Positions 26,510 to 39,434 are shown, numbered from the stretch's first letter. The stretch: 64,000 bases of DNA from Sepioteuthis lessoniana (GCA_963585895.1 OY757921.1:53356090-53420089), one strand, 5' to 3'. Numbers and translations are program-made. Notes: generated by a model not told the origin, from the sequence alone.

Positions 26510-26870
26510 AATGTTAACTACGGAAGAATGATAAGAGGTTTACGGACCAATCATATAGCATCATCCCACAAGATGACAGCTATTTACCTCCCATATAAAG
26601 AATGATCCCACTAAGTAAAACAAGACAAGTCGGATATTAGTGGAGAAGGAAAAAGAAATCATAAAGCCACATATTTAGATATGACCCCAACACATGGACA
26701 TGCCACTATTTGGGGACCAGCCAAAATTTAATTGCATCAGCTCTGTACGGAGACACGAAGTAATTTAGTGAACCAGCCGGGAGGGATTTACTATCGCGAG
26801 GTATGGACAGAGATAGAGAGAGTCAGATTTTTCAGTTCATTCGGTACGATTTCATAATTATAGTCACGAG
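26510..26870 (+). mobile_element. LINE relic, second copy before vWA copy B
   Basis: Nearly identical to the relic at 32980-33240 and its sisters. It has broken frames on the plus strand, and it lies left of an (AT)n-(GT)n array. Confidence 0.65.
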
Positions 26871-26873
26871 AAA

Positions 26874-26875
<2 letters not shown>

Positions 26876-26963
<88 letters not shown>

Positions 26964-27185
26964 AAAATTCTATGACAATATACACTTTCAGTATATCAAA
27001 TGGTATGTGTTTGCTTGTGTGCGTGTGTGAGGGAGAGAGAGAGAGGAACTTATATATATATATATATATATATGTAAAAATTCTATGACTATATACACTT
27101 TCAGTATATCAAAGGGCATGTGTTTGCTTGTGTGCGTGTGTGAGGAAGAGAGAGAGAGAGTGAGAGAGAGAAAGAAAGAAAGAGA
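26876..27185. repeat. (AT)n-(GT)n-(GA)n array with internal duplication
   Basis: AT (26876-26930) and GT (26931-26959) are followed by a block with 'catgtgtttgcttgtgtgcg' that occurs twice (about 27004 and 27118), separated by another AT run at about 27052-27073. A local tandem duplication of about 115 bp explains this. Confidence 0.8.
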
Positions 27186-27649
27186 GAAATAGATTGACTA
27201 ACTGAAAGGGAGAAAGAAAGACAAAATAAATGTTTATGTCATTTTTCTCTGGTGTCATTTCCTAATATTTTTATATATTAAAACTGACTTAATTTTTAAA
27301 TAACCATTGGATTTATGTTGGAATTACAATATATTTACTTTTCTTTTTGTCATAATTATAATAAGATTTTAACCGGTATATACGTGTGGGATTAAATAAA
27401 TCCAGTGTAATATCGATACTTTTATATATTCATGTATGATAAAATATTTCAGGCTTCTTATATTTTCCTGAATTTCTATTAAACTTTCACTATTATGTAA
27501 TTTTATGAAGATATATATGAAAGGGAATGAAATACGATTCGATTTAATAAGGCTAAATATTCATTGCTCAAGAGATAGTGTTTAAATTTAATAGGCTATT
27601 GAGAGAAGATTTTATGAATAGTAATTTTCATTAATAAACATACACATAC
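27186..27649 (-). other. Intron left of vWA copy B
   Basis: It keeps about 150-180 bp (roughly 27430-27620) that is also present next to copy A at 9.4-9.6k but deleted in all five copies further right. Confidence 0.7.
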
Positions 27650-28216
27650 CTTTACATGTCCTCTTGGTTATTTTCTTCACAACATATTTTAAGGCAGAAA
27701 AGTTTTTAACTGTGAATTTAAACAGGGATGTCGGTTGACTTGCCATATCTCTTAGTTCTGAATGTCGGATGTTCTTTCCAACACCAATACTGATGATAAG
27801 GACACCTGATCTTTTGAGTTTGTAAGCCTCTTTTCTGACGGCTCTTCCGTTAGAAGATTTACCGTCTGTTAAAACAATGGCAATATTTGGTACACGTCGT
27901 CGATCCCCATGTCTTCTTATAAATACACTTCTTCTAAGTTTTCGAAGAGCATGATGAGTATTAGTGCCACCCCTACGGTATCTGATTCTATGGATTGCAC
28001 GGATCAAGGACCTCTTATTATGATGTCTATTAAGGTGGAAGTTAACGACTGCTTTTGTACTGAACGAAACAACAGCAACACGGACATTCTTCCAGCCTAT
28101 TCTTAAAGATCGAACAATGCCGATTATAAATCTCTTCATTCTAAAGAAGTTTCTTTTCTTTACACTTCCGGAATCATCGAGCACAAATGCAATGTCAGCT
28201 ACTGTGTTCCGACACA
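27650..28216 (-). CDS. vWA domain exon, copy B
   Basis: This 567-bp internal exon encodes a whole von Willebrand factor A domain. On the minus strand an acceptor TTGCAG precedes 28216 and the donor GTATGT follows 27650; phase is 1 at both ends and the frame is open throughout (188 full codons). The MIDAS metal-binding residues are all present: DDSGS near residue 14, the GGTNT threonine near residue 84, and LTDG near residue 117. One cysteine at the start (CRNT) and one at the end (TCK) are placed to form the usual closing disulfide. The domain is extraordinarily basic. Family members bind collagen, other matrix proteins or receptors outside the cell. Copy-specific residues are THHALRK and FIRRHGD, shared only with copy D. 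Spliced neighbours are EGF exons at 31.8k (upstream) and 24.3k (downstream); both junction codons become GTN (Val). Confidence 0.92.
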
Positions 28217-28902
28217 CTGCAATAAAAAGGAAAAAGCTTACGCTAAGTTATCAAATATCAAATATATTGTAATCAATTTTTCTTCTAAACTCTACAAGAG
28301 ATATAATAATTTCCTAATATCCTCTTTTGGTTTCATTTTTTTTTTCCTTCACAAAGAATGAAATAATTGCAGATCATTACGTCTTAATAGAGGATGATGC
28401 CCTGGGCGGACCATATTTACGCTTGTAATTTAAAATTGAATTAAATTACACATACAAATAGAAATAGAAAATACAAAAAATTACTTAGGTACGAGTAGAT
28501 CTATACAAGTATGTTTATGCCAACCAGAAGCATATATGAGGCTTTATACCAATAAGAAGTGTATGAAATATCCGTACAGTTGCTTCTCTTCAAATTTCTC
28601 TTTTTTATACTGCCTGTTTCTCTTTATGAACCAAATCCTACTACAGATCACTCTCATGAGTCCTTAATCATTCTTTTCAATATTGTCCTCGAGTGTGTTT
28701 ACTAAAGCTTCCAGTAATTCTTCAATTATCTGGAGTGTTTTTTTCCTTCTAGTCGTGACCTATATATAGACTGTCTGTGTCTTCTCTTGGCTGAAAGGCC
28801 TGTGCATTTCGGCATCTTACTTTTCCTCTAGTCAATTCGTCTGTGTTTTCCCCATTTTCCATTTAAGTATAAGCCTGCGTAATTTACAACGGAATCACCA
28901 CA

Positions 28903-28942
<40 letters not shown>

Positions 28943-30852
28943 GTTAGTTTAAGTAGTACCACTAACAGTAGTAACACGTGCCCTCTCGTATCATGTTTAT
29001 ATTTAATCTATTTTTTTGGTGGGGGTGCATTTCCCGTTTTGCTTCAAGTATTAATCGATTCTATTTCATCATATAGGATCTCGGAACGTATGTAGGGCCA
29101 CATGAGTCTTTTGAAAGGTGAAAAAATCAAATCCAAAAATCATACTAACCAGTGTTTATTGTAGGACGAACAGCTGGAAAGAAGAAAAAAAGGACATCAA
29201 TATTAATTATTGTCTATGAGGGGTAAATATTTTCATTTATGAAGGTACATCACACTCTTCCCATGCTATTTTTAAGTAATGACTCTTCCTTTTGAATTCA
29301 TTAATCTGTTATAATTAAGATTTCACCAGCAGAATTTTTTTAGAAAGGTTAGCTTCGCTGGAAAGTAATTGAAAGAAGAAGAAGAAAGACTTATAAGTTA
29401 GTGGTTACAAAGAACGGCCTGTAGCCCTGAGAAAATCGATGAAAGAGAAAAAGGAGTTGATAAATTTCTTCAACCGAAGTAATGTGAAGCATGAGGAAAT
29501 GTACAAATATTACAAACATATGAAAAAGATTACTCAATCCACTGGAATGGCATTGAAATCATACATATAATTCTGGCTATTATGGAGACAACTAAGAAAA
29601 ACAGAAGAAAGGTGATTATACTCCAGACTGCGTCAACAGCTGAAATTGAAACAAGCTTAAAAACATTAGCTACGAAACTGAAAAATATTAACTAATTCAT
29701 GAACACGCAACAAACCCAAGACAAAGAAAGACTGAAAGAGAAAAGAAACTAATAAATTAAACCGTACATTTAATTGACAAGTCGGCTGCGGCTGTAGAAT
29801 ACACCGTCTACATCTCTGCAGAGGAGTAAGGCCCCGCACTTCCAACGTGTATTCTGGATATGAAATTAAAAAATCTGAGGCATAGGTTCCGGTCATGCTG
29901 CAGCTTTGGGGAATACGGAGTACCTATTCCTGATCATCACTCCCAGGTCAACTATTATCGGGAGTAGTAACACCTAATAGTGTCCTATCTATGGCTCAAT
30001 CTGTGTACTATTCCTAAACTAAATTGACTGAAAAGGACTCATTTGATAAATAAATTGTTTACTTGTGCTTAAATAAATAACTTGAAAAGGGATCTGTTTT
30101 GTAAAACTGAATTGTTTGAAATAGAACAGTTTTGACATTTAATTGTGTGTAAACAAAAGCTATACCTATACGAAAGTGAATAGTTTGAATTATAACTGTG
30201 TGATGTAAGTAAATTGCTAGAAATAGAATTTTCTTGACAATTAAACACTGTACTTATGCTAAGCTGAATCGTTTCAAATCGTTCATTTATATAAATCGTT
30301 TGAAATCGTTTATTTATATAAAAATAGATTTGGTATTAAATAACCTGTAAAGGTTGTTATGCCATAAAACCAAACCAAATCAAACCAAACGAAAGTTCAA
30401 AAACACAAACAGCTTTCCCATATAAGTACTCCTTATTTACCCTTTTTAAAACCTACATTAATTCACAATCAATAAATGGGAATTCATCGGTTTAATTTGC
30501 TTCTTTGTTTTTATATTATTTTCTGTTCTTCCAAATGCTTGTTGTTAATAAATTTCTATAACTCAATTTCTCGCTGTGTTTGTCTCCTGATTTTCGCTTA
30601 TTATAATAGATGTTATCTCTACACGTGTGACTAAATATGGAGATTCAGAAAATAAGAAGCTACCTAAGCGTCCCATTTTCTTATTTTATTTTATTTATCT
30701 ACCCTAAAAGAGTTACCCTATCAAAAGTCAGGGGGCACAACTCCTTAAATCATCGGATGATCACATAATTTTATTTGACAAAGTACACAAGCATAAGAAC
30801 TAAATAAGATAAAAGCATACAGTGCATTAGTCCACACAGGCATTTCAAGATT

Positions 30853-30853
30853 G

Positions 30854-30905
<52 letters not shown>

Positions 30906-31144
30906 CAAACATTTCTCGGTAATATAAATTTCATTAAACATAAAAGTTTTTCTATATCTATATATATTCTTCTGGATCCATTCGTATTCCCATACTACTT
31001 TTATCGTATTCAGGAGGAATTGATTTATGTATCGTTCATAGTTGTATGTATCCCTACTACTTTCTGCCCGATCCTGAAGAAAATATGTAGACATAAAATG
31101 TTTGTTACTTTTAATGAGATTTGTATATATATATATATATATAT

Positions 31145-31175
<31 letters not shown>

Positions 31176-31178
31176 TAC
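30853..31178. repeat. AT-flanked palindromic element, U1
   Basis: Two AT arrays (about 30853-30903 and 31127-31178) enclose about 220 bp whose two halves are imperfect inverse copies. For example 'aaatttcattaaacataaaa' near 30925 faces 'ttttaatgagatttgta' near 31110, and the CTTCTGGATC block near 30969 faces its inverse (GATCCTGAAG) near 31072. The structure fits a fold-back MITE inserted at TA. It recurs once in each unit. Confidence 0.65.
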
Positions 31179-31325
31179 TCAATTCCTAGAATTATTGCCA
31201 AGACCATTCACCATACGATAATGTCAAAAAATTCTTTACAAATTATACATTCATTTGATTACAACTACGCAAAATACTGTCCTTGACGAAATGCGAACGT
31301 TTTCATTTGATTTCTACTATCACAG

Positions 31326-31730
31326 TCATTATCATCATATCGTGCAGGCAGCACGGATATCCCTGACCCTCTCTCGCCACTCCTCTCTATCGTTCATCGC
31401 CCTAGGTAGGTCTTCAGGGCAGCAACCTGTATCCTCACATAGCTGCTGAATGTACGTTCGTGCTGGTCGTCCTGCTTTTGCGCGGCCATGTGTGGGGATC
31501 CATAAGAGTACATCTCTTATGAGTTCATCTCTGCTTCTCCAGCAATGTCCTGCATGTCTGGTTCGTCTAACTTGAATAGTTTTCGTGATAGGGGGCGGGT
31601 GGCCGTACAGTTGGTGTCTTGTGGGGTGTTGCTGCCAGGACTTGTTCAGGATTGCACGCAGCATTCTTGTGTAATTGCCATCTAGTTTCTTCCCCAGGCG
31701 TTTAGTTAGCGTCCATGTAGTGCATCCATA
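31326..31730 (-). mobile_element. 5'-truncated LINE insertion, 405 bp, 8-bp TSD (U1)
   Basis: The minus strand encodes 133 open codons, from MIYGCTTWTLTKRL to a stop, which form the C-terminal end of a LINE reverse transcriptase protein. It is followed by an ATGATGATAATGA-type tail. The target duplication TATCACAG lies at 31318-31325 and 31731-31738. The empty site is seen in U3 (43176-43183) and U5 (54251-54258). The insertion is a dead-on-arrival 5' truncation and the open frame has no start of its own. Confidence 0.9.
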
Positions 31731-31819
31731 TATCACAGTAAGAAATTCATAAGGCAGCTAAAAATCAAGCTAAAATAGAAAAATAAATTACTTTACAATA
31801 GTGGATCTATAATACATAC

Positions 31820-31930
31820 CATAGGCACAGGTTCTACCGGCAAAGCCAAAACGACATAAACAGCGTGCAGTATTTCCATATGCAAAACACCTGCCATGAT
31901 TCTTACAGGGATTTCTGTGACAAGGATGAA
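31820..31930 (-). CDS. EGF-like exon 3 (unit U1)
   Basis: 111-bp phase 1-1 exon with acceptor TTTTCAG and donor GTATGTATT. It encodes the array consensus, HPCHRNPCKNHGRCF then AYGNTARCLC and GFAGRTCAY. All six cysteines are in place and there is not one Asp or Glu. The calcium-binding EGF consensus is absent. It lies between vWA copy C (upstream in the transcript) and copy B (downstream). Confidence 0.9.
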
Positions 31931-32415
31931 CTGAAAAGTAACAATTGTATATTACTTGTAGAAATTATCTATCGATAATATATAAAATAAAATTTATATA
32001 CTAGCAAACTGAAATTATATCATCAGATGTAATTCCTGCCCGTTGCTTTCTTGCCTAAGCTATTTAAGGATTTTGATTATTCAGGGATAAACATAAATGC
32101 GTCTTTATAATATTTGCATTATACATTGAATATATGTCTCATATATGAATATTCGTATACGAACAGAATAATTAGTCATTCGAAATATAGAACAAATAAT
32201 TCAGTAGCGCCATACTGATTGATATTTGAATACAATCAACCTGCATATACAGAGAGAAATATATACATCGATAGATAGAATAATAGATACACATATCTTC
32301 AACACATAGAAAGAAAAGCTCAATGTTAACTACGGAAGAATGATAAGAGGTTTACGGACCAAGCATATAGCATCATCCCACAAGATGACAGCTATATGGC
32401 TACTTACTTCCCATA

Positions 32416-32970
32416 AAAGAAAAAAAAAAAAAAAAAAGACATCGACACACGACTGACGAAGGCATGGACAGCTATCGATAGGCTCTCGATCATATGGAAG
32501 TCGGACCTAACTGATAAAATGAAACGCAGTTTCTTCCAGGCAGCGGTTGTGTCGATACTGCTATATGGATGCACCACATGGACGCTTCAGAAGCGGCTGG
32601 AGAGGAGGCTGGACGGAAATTACACAAGAATGTTGAGAGCAGTATTAAACATGTCCTGGCGACAACACCCCACGAGATTCCAACTATACGGACACTTGCC
32701 CCCCCATCACGAAAACTATACAAGTTCGACGAACCAGACACGCAGGACACTGCTGGAGAAGCAAGGACGAGCTCATAAGCGATGTACTCCTGTGGACCCC
32801 CACATATGGATGTGCAAGAGTGGGACGACCAGCACGAACCTACGTACAGCACCTATGTGAGGACACAGGATGTGGCCCTGGGGACCTGCCTGAGGCGATG
32901 AATGATAGGGAGAAATGGCGAGAGAGGGTCAGGGATATCCGCGCTGGCGGCGCAACATGATAATGATGAT
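32416..32970 (+). mobile_element. LINE 3' fragment, plus strand, 10-bp TSD (U1 only)
   Basis: The target duplication ACTTCCCATA lies at 32406-32415 and 32971-32980; other units have a single copy at the same place (for example 38620). The insert begins with an A-rich run (32416-32437), continues with the LINE protein C-terminus (open to 32860 with a frameshift) and ends in ATGATAATGATGATG. It is the same family as the 405-bp minus-strand insertions. It is present only in U1, which makes that unit about 0.55 kb longer. Confidence 0.88.
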
Positions 32971-33261
32971 GACTTCCCATATAAACAATGATCCCAATAA
33001 GTAAAAAAAGACATGTCGGATACTAGTGGAGAAGGAAAAAGAAATCATAAAGCCACATATTTAGATATGACTCCAACACATGGACATGCCACTATTTGGG
33101 GACCAGCCCAAACTTATTTGCATCAGCTGTGTACGGAGACACGAAGTAATTTAGAGAACCTGCCGGGAGTGATTGACTATCGAAAAGGATTGACAGAGAT
33201 AGAGAGAGTCAGATTTTTCAGTTCTTTCAGCACGATATCATGATTATCGTCGCGATGATGT

Positions 33262-33263
33262 TG

Positions 33264-33310
<47 letters not shown>

Positions 33311-33427
33311 TTGGGTGGGTGTGGGTATCAGTGTGTGTGTTTGTGTGTGTGTGTGTTTGTGTGTGTGTATAAACATTTCTGGGACGCTATATACTTTGTT
33401 TATTAATGGGTATTTGTGTGCGTGTGG

Positions 33428-33477
<50 letters not shown>

Positions 33478-33480
33478 GAG
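33262..33480. repeat. (AT)n-(GT)n-(GA)n array, U1
   Basis: A compound microsatellite near the vWA exon with GT interrupted by TTTGGGTGGG-like blocks. The same array at 38888-39100, 44143-44370, 49803-50045 and 55217-55470 differs in length, a ready source of misalignment. Confidence 0.9.
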
Positions 33481-33818
33481 GGTGATAGAGTGAAAGAAGG
33501 AGAGAAAAAGATAGACTAACTGACAGGAAGAGGGAGAGACAGAATAAATTTTTATGTCATTTTTCTCTAGTATCATTTCCTAAGATTTACATATATTAAA
33601 ACTGACTTAATTTTTCAATAACCATTGTCAACTTTTGGATTTATGTTGGAATTGTAATATATTCACCTTTCTTTTCGTCCTAATTATAATCGGATTTTTA
33701 AACTGTATATATGTGTGTGATATTAAATAAATCCAATTACATAGTGTAATATCTATACTTTTATATATTCATGTATAACAATATCAATAACAATTTTCAT
33801 TAATAAACATACACATAC

Positions 33819-34385
33819 CTTTACATGTCCTCTTGGTTATTTTCTTCACAACATATTTTAAGGCAGAAAAGTTTTTAACTGTGAATTTAAACAGGGATGT
33901 CGGTTGACTTGCCATATCTCTTAGTTCTGAATGTCGGATGTTCTTTCCAACACCAATACTGATGATAAGGACACCTGATCTTTTGAGTTTGTAAGCCTCT
34001 TTTCTGACGGCTCTTCCGTTAGAAGATTTACCGTCTGTTAAAACAATGGCAATATTTGGTACTCGTCGTCGATCCCCATGTCTTCTTCTAAATACACGTC
34101 TTCTAAGTTTTCGAAGAGCATAGTGAGTATTAGTGCCACCCCTACGGTATCTGATTCTATGGATTGCACGGATCAAGGACCTCTTATTATGATGTCTATT
34201 AAGGTGGAAGTTAACGACTGCTTTTGTACTGAACGAAACAACAGCAACACGGACATTCTTCCAGCCTATTCTTAAAGATCGAACAATGCCGATTATGAAT
34301 CTCTTCATTCTAAAGAAGTTTCTTTTCTTTACACTTCCGGAATCATCGAGCACAAATGCAATGTCAGCTACTGTGTTCCGACACA
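33819..34385 (-). CDS. vWA domain exon, copy C
   Basis: 567 bp, phase 1-1, acceptor TTTGCAG before 34385 and donor GTATGT after 33819, open throughout. The MIDAS residues are intact (DDSGS, GGTNT, LTDG). Copy-specific residues: LRRRVFRRRHGD, where other copies have Ser (or Ser-Ile), and NTHYALRK. This adds yet another arginine to the most basic patch of the domain. Left and right neighbours in the transcript are EGF exons 4 (38.0k) and 3 (31.8k). Confidence 0.92.
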
Positions 34386-35118
34386 CTGCAAAAAAAAGGA
34401 AAAAGCTTACGCTAAGTTATCAAATATCAAATATATTGTAATCAATTTTTCTTCTAAACTCTACAAGAGATATAATAATTTCCTAATATCCTCTTTTGGT
34501 TTCATTTTATTTTATTTTTTTCCTTCACAAAGCATGAAATAATTGCACATCATTACGTCTTAATAGAGAATAATGCCCTGGGCGGAGCATGTTTACGCTT
34601 GTATTTTAAAATTGAATTAAATTACACATAATAATCATATGTGATTCCATCTGTCTCTAGATATAGAAAATCTAGGTAAGAAAATACAAAAAACTTACTT
34701 AGGTACGAGTAGATCTATACAAGTATGTTTATGCCAACCAAAAGCGTATATGAGGCTTTATACCAATGAGAAGTGTATGAAATATCCGTACAGTTGCTTC
34801 TCTTCACATTTCTCTTTTTTATACTGCCTGTTTCTCTTTATGAACCAAATCCTACTACAGATCTCTCTCATGAGTCCTTAATCATTCTTTTCAATATTGT
34901 CCTCGAGTGTGTTTACTAAAGCTTCCAGTAATTCTTCAATTGTCTTGAGTGTTCTTTTTCCTTCTAGTCGTGACCTATATATAGACTGTCTGTGTCTTCT
35001 CTCGGCTGAAAGGCCTGTGCGTCTTCGGCATCTTACTTTTCCTCTAGTCAATTCGTCTGTGTTTTCCCCATTTTCCATTTAAGTATAAGCCTGCGTAATT
35101 TACAACGGGATCACCACA

Positions 35119-35161
<43 letters not shown>

Positions 35162-37090
35162 GTTAGTTTAAGTAGTACCACTAACAGTAGTAACACGTGC
35201 CCTCTCGTATCATGTTTACATTTAATCTATTTTTTTGGTGGGGTGCCTTTCCCGTTTTGCTTCAAGTATTAATCGATTCTATTTCATCATATAGGATCTC
35301 GGAACGTATGTAGGGCCACATGAGTCTTTTGAAAGGTGAAAAAATCAAATCCAAAAATTATACTAACCAGTGTTTATTGTAGGACGAACAGCTGGAAAGA
35401 AGAAAAAAAGGACATCAATATTAATTATTGTCTATGAGGGGTAAATATTTTCATTTATGAAGGTACATCACACTCTTCCCATGCTATTTTTAAGTAATGA
35501 CTCTTCCTTTTGGATTCATTAATCTGTTATAATTAAGATTTCACCAGCAGAATTTTTTTAGAAAGGTTAGCTTCGCTGGAAAGTAATTGAAAGAAGAAGA
35601 AAAAGAAGAAATACTTATAAGTTAGTGGTTACAAAGAACGGCCTGTAGCCCTGAGAAAATCGATGAAAGAGAAAAAGGAGTTGATAAATTTTTTCAACCG
35701 AAGTAATGGGAAGCATGAGGAAATGTACAAATATTACAAACATATGAAAAAGATTACTCAATGCACTGGAATGACATTGAAATCATACATGTAATTCTGG
35801 CTATTATGGAGACAACTAAGAAAAACAGAAGAAAGGTGATTATAATCCAGACTGCATCAACAGCTGAAATTGAAACAAGCTTGAAAACATTAGCTACGAA
35901 ACTGAAAAATATTAACTAATTCATGAACACGCAACAAACCCAAGACAAAGAAAGACTGAAAGAGAAAAGAAACTAATAAATTAAACCGTACATTTAATTG
36001 ACAAGTCGGCTGCGGCTGTAGAATACACCGTCTACATCTCTGCAGAGGAGTAAGGCCCCGCACTTCCAACGTGTATTCTGGATATGAAATTAAACAATCT
36101 GAGGCATAGGTTCCGGTCATGCTGCAGCTTTGGGGAATACGGAGTACCTATTCCTGATCATCACTCCCAGGTCAACTATTATTGGGAGTAGTAACACCTA
36201 ATAGTGTCCTATCTATGGCTCAATATGTGTACTATTCCTAAACTAAATTGACTGAAAAGGACTCATTTGATAGATAAATTGCTTACTTGTGCTTAAATAA
36301 CTAACTTGAAAAAGGATCTTTTTTGTTAAACTGAATTGCTTGAAATAGAACAGTTTTGACATTTAATTGTGTGTAAACAAAAGCTATACCTATACGAAAG
36401 TGAATAGTTTGAATTATAACTGTGTGATGTAAGTAAATTGCTAGAAATAGAATTTTCTTGACAATTAAACACTGTACTTATGCTAAGCTGAATCGTTTCA
36501 AATCGTTCATTTATATGAATCGTTTGAAATCGTTTATTTATATAAAAATAGATTTGGTATTAAATAACCTGCAAAGGTTGTTATGCCATAAAACCAAACC
36601 AAATCAAACCAAACGAAAGTGTACATTTACGTTCAAAAACACAAACAGCTTTCCCATATAAGTACTCCTTATTTACCCTTTTTTAAAACCTACATTAATT
36701 CACAATCAATAAATGGGAATTCATCGGTTTAATTTGCTTACTTGTTTTCATATTATTTTCTGTTCTTCCAAAATCTTGTTGTTAATAAAATTCTATAACT
36801 CAATTTCTCGCTGTGTTTGTCTCCTGATTGTCGCTTATTATAATAGATGTTATCTATACACGTGTGACTAAATATGGAGATTCAGAAAATAAGAAGCTAC
36901 CTAAGCGTCCCATTTTCTTATTTTTTTTTATTTCTCTACCCTAAAAGAGTTACCCTATCAAAAGTCAGGGGGCACAACTCCTTAAATCATCGGATGATCA
37001 CATAATTTTATTTGACAAAGTACACAAGCATAAGAACTAAATAAGATAAAAGCATACAGTGCATTAGTCCACACAGGCATTTCAAGATTG

Positions 37091-37092
<2 letters not shown>

Positions 37093-37140
<48 letters not shown>

Positions 37141-37356
37141 CAAACATTTCTCGGTAATATAAATTTCATTAAACATAAAAGATTTTCTATGTCTATATAT
37201 ATTCTTCTGGATCCGTTCGTATTCCCATACTACTTTTATCGTATTCAGGAATAATTGATTTATGTATCGTCCATAGTTGTATGTATCCCTACTACATTCT
37301 GCCCGATCCTGAAGAAAATATGTAGACATAAAATGTTTGTTACTTTTAATGAGATT

Positions 37357-37389
<33 letters not shown>
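37093..37389. repeat. AT-flanked palindromic element, U2
   Basis: AT arrays at about 37093-37138 and 37359-37389 around the inverted-repeat core. Both arrays are shorter than in U3 and U5. Confidence 0.65.
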
Positions 37390-37536
37390 TCGATTCCTAG
37401 AATTATTGCCAAGACCATTCACCATACGATAATGTCAAAATATTCTTTACAAATTATACATTCATTTGATTACAACTACGCAAAATACTGTCCTTGACGA
37501 AATGCGAACGTTTTAATTTGATTTCTACTATCACAG

Positions 37537-37941
37537 TCATTATCATCATATCGTGCAGGCAGCACGGATATCCCTGACCCTCTCTCGCCACTCCTCTCTA
37601 TCGTTCATCGCCCTAGGTAGGTCTTCAGGGCAGCAACCTGTATCCTCACATAGCTGCTGAATGTACGTTCGTGCTGGTCGTCCTGCTTTTGCGCGGCCAT
37701 GTGTGGGGATCCATAAGAGTACATCTCTTATGAGTTCATCTCTGCTTCTCCAGCAATGTCCTGCATGTCTGGTTCGTCTAACTTGAATAGTTTTCGTGAT
37801 AGGGGGCGGGTGGCCGTACAGTTGGTGTCTTGTGGGGTGTTGCTGCCAGGACTTGTTCAGGATTGCACGCAGCATTCTTGTGTAATTGCCATCTAGTTTC
37901 TTCTCCAGGCGTTTAGTTAGCGTCCATGTAGTGCATCCATA
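37537..37941 (-). mobile_element. 405-bp LINE insertion (U2)
   Basis: Same insertion point, same TATCACAG duplication (37529-37536 and 37942-37949) and same length as in U1, so it was copied by unit duplication and not inserted anew. Confidence 0.9.
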
Positions 37942-38030
37942 TATCACAGTAAGAAATTCATAAGGCAGCTAAAAATCAAGCTAAAATAGAAAAATAAATT
38001 ACTTTACAATAGTGGATCTATAATACATAC

Positions 38031-38141
38031 CATAGGCACAGGTTCTACCGGCAAAGCCAAAACGACATAAACAGCGTGCAGTATTTCCATATGCAAAACA
38101 CCTGCCATGATTCTTACAGGGATTTCTGTGACAAGGATGAA
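38031..38141 (-). CDS. EGF-like exon 4 (unit U2)
   Basis: 111-bp exon, intact acceptor (TTTTCAG) and donor (GTATGTATT). The protein is identical to EGF exon 3 as far as I can read. It joins vWA copy D to copy C. Confidence 0.9.
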
Positions 38142-38887
38142 CTGAAAAGTAACAATTGTATATTACTTGTAGAAATTATCTATCGATAATATATAAAATA
38201 AAATTTATATACTAGCAAACTGAAATTATATCATCAGATGTAATTCATGCCCGTTGCTTTCTTGCCTAAGCTATTTAAGGATTTTGATTATTCAGGGATA
38301 AACATAAATGCGTCTTTATAATATTTGCATTATACATTGAATATATCTCTCATATATGAATATTCGTATACGAACAGAATAATTAGTCATTCGAAATATA
38401 GAACAAATAATTCAGTAGCGCCATACTGATTGATATTTGAATACAATCAACCTGCATATACAGAGAGAAATATATACATCGATAGATAGAATAATAGATA
38501 CACATATCTTCAACACATAGAAAGAAAAGCTCAATGTTAACTACGGAAGAATGATAAGAGGTTTATGGACCAATCATATAGCATCATCCCACAAGATGAC
38601 AGCTATATGGCTACTTACTTCCCATATAAACAATGATCCCACTAAGTAAAACAAGACATGTCGGATACTAGTGGAGAAGGAAAAAGATATCATAAAGCCA
38701 CATATTTAGATCTGACTCCAACACATGGACATGCCACTATTTGGGGACCAGGCCAAACTTATTTGCATCAGCTGTGTACGGAGACACGAAGTAATTTAGA
38801 GAACCTGCCGGGATTGACAGAGATAGAGAGAGTCAGATTTTTCAGTTCTTTCAGCACGATATCATGATTATCGTCGCGATAATCTTG

Positions 38888-38922
<35 letters not shown>

Positions 38923-39434
38923 TTGTGTGTGTGTGGGTGGGTGTGGGTGTCAGTGTATGTGTTTGTGTGTGTGTGTGTTTGTGTGTGTGTATAAATATTT
39001 CTGGGACGCTATATACTTTCAGTTTATTAATGGGCATTTGTGTGCGTGTGGGAAAGAGAGAGAGAGAGAGAGAGAGAGGGAGGGAGAGAGAGAGAGGGTG
39101 ATACAGTGAAAGAAGGAGAGAAAAAGATAGACTAACTGACAGGGAGAGGGAGAGACAGAATAAATTTTTATGTCATTTTTCTCTAGTATCATTTCCTAAG
39201 ATTTACATATATTAAAACTGACTTAATTTTTCAATAACCATTGTCAACTTTTGGATTTATGTTGGAATTGTAATATATTTACCTTTCTTTTTGTCCTAAT
39301 TATAATCGGATTTTTAAACTGTATATATGTGTGTGATATTAAATAAATCCAATTACATAGTGTAATATCTATACTTTTATATATTCATGTATAACAATAT
39401 CAATAACAATTTTCATTAATAAACACACACATAC
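38142..39434 (-). other. Intron U2 between EGF exon 4 and vWA copy D
   Basis: Old LINE relic at about 38622-38868, (AT)-(GT)-(GA) array at 38888-39100, then the vWA-proximal flank. The site of the plus-strand LINE of U1 is empty here. Confidence 0.7.

Larger units (their letters stand above)
28217..31819 (-). other. Intron of unit U1 (vWA B to EGF exon 3)
   Basis: Contents, left to right: an old minus-strand LINE relic (28560-28870); an (ATT)n array (28904-28941); a possible gypsy integrase remnant (29046-29240); a conserved non-coding stretch with a 76-codon minus-strand open frame at 29666-29896, which is repeated in every unit but lacks splice sites or a known domain; a possible LTR-derived block with AATAAA (about 30545-30610); the AT-flanked palindrome (30853-31178); and a LINE insertion (31326-31730). 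No further exon is seen. Confidence 0.7.
31931..33818 (-). other. Intron U1 between EGF exon 3 and vWA copy C
   Basis: It contains a young LINE fragment (32416-32970), the old LINE relic (32980-33240), an (AT)-(GT)-(GA) array (33262-33480) and a vWA-proximal flank. No exon is seen. Confidence 0.7.
34386..38030 (-). other. Intron of unit U2 (vWA C to EGF exon 4)
   Basis: Near-identical to the U1 intron. LINE relic about 34770-35090, (ATT)n 35121-35160, integrase-like remnant about 35265-35450, 76-codon open frame at 35890-36120, palindrome 37093-37389, LINE insertion 37537-37941. No exon is seen. Confidence 0.7.

Noticed and set aside
28903..28941. Regularly spaced repeats considered as a CRISPR array
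   Set aside because: They are ATT microsatellites and 5-6 kb unit repeats in a eukaryotic genome; no repeat-spacer structure exists.
31335..31736. 133-codon ORF as a host gene
   Set aside because: It sits inside a LINE insertion with target duplication and matches the retroelement C-terminus in three units.
34078..34275. 65-codon plus-strand ORF repeated in every unit (also at 27909, 39694, 44963, 50642, 56059)
   Set aside because: It is the antisense shadow of the vWA exon and is conserved only because that exon is.
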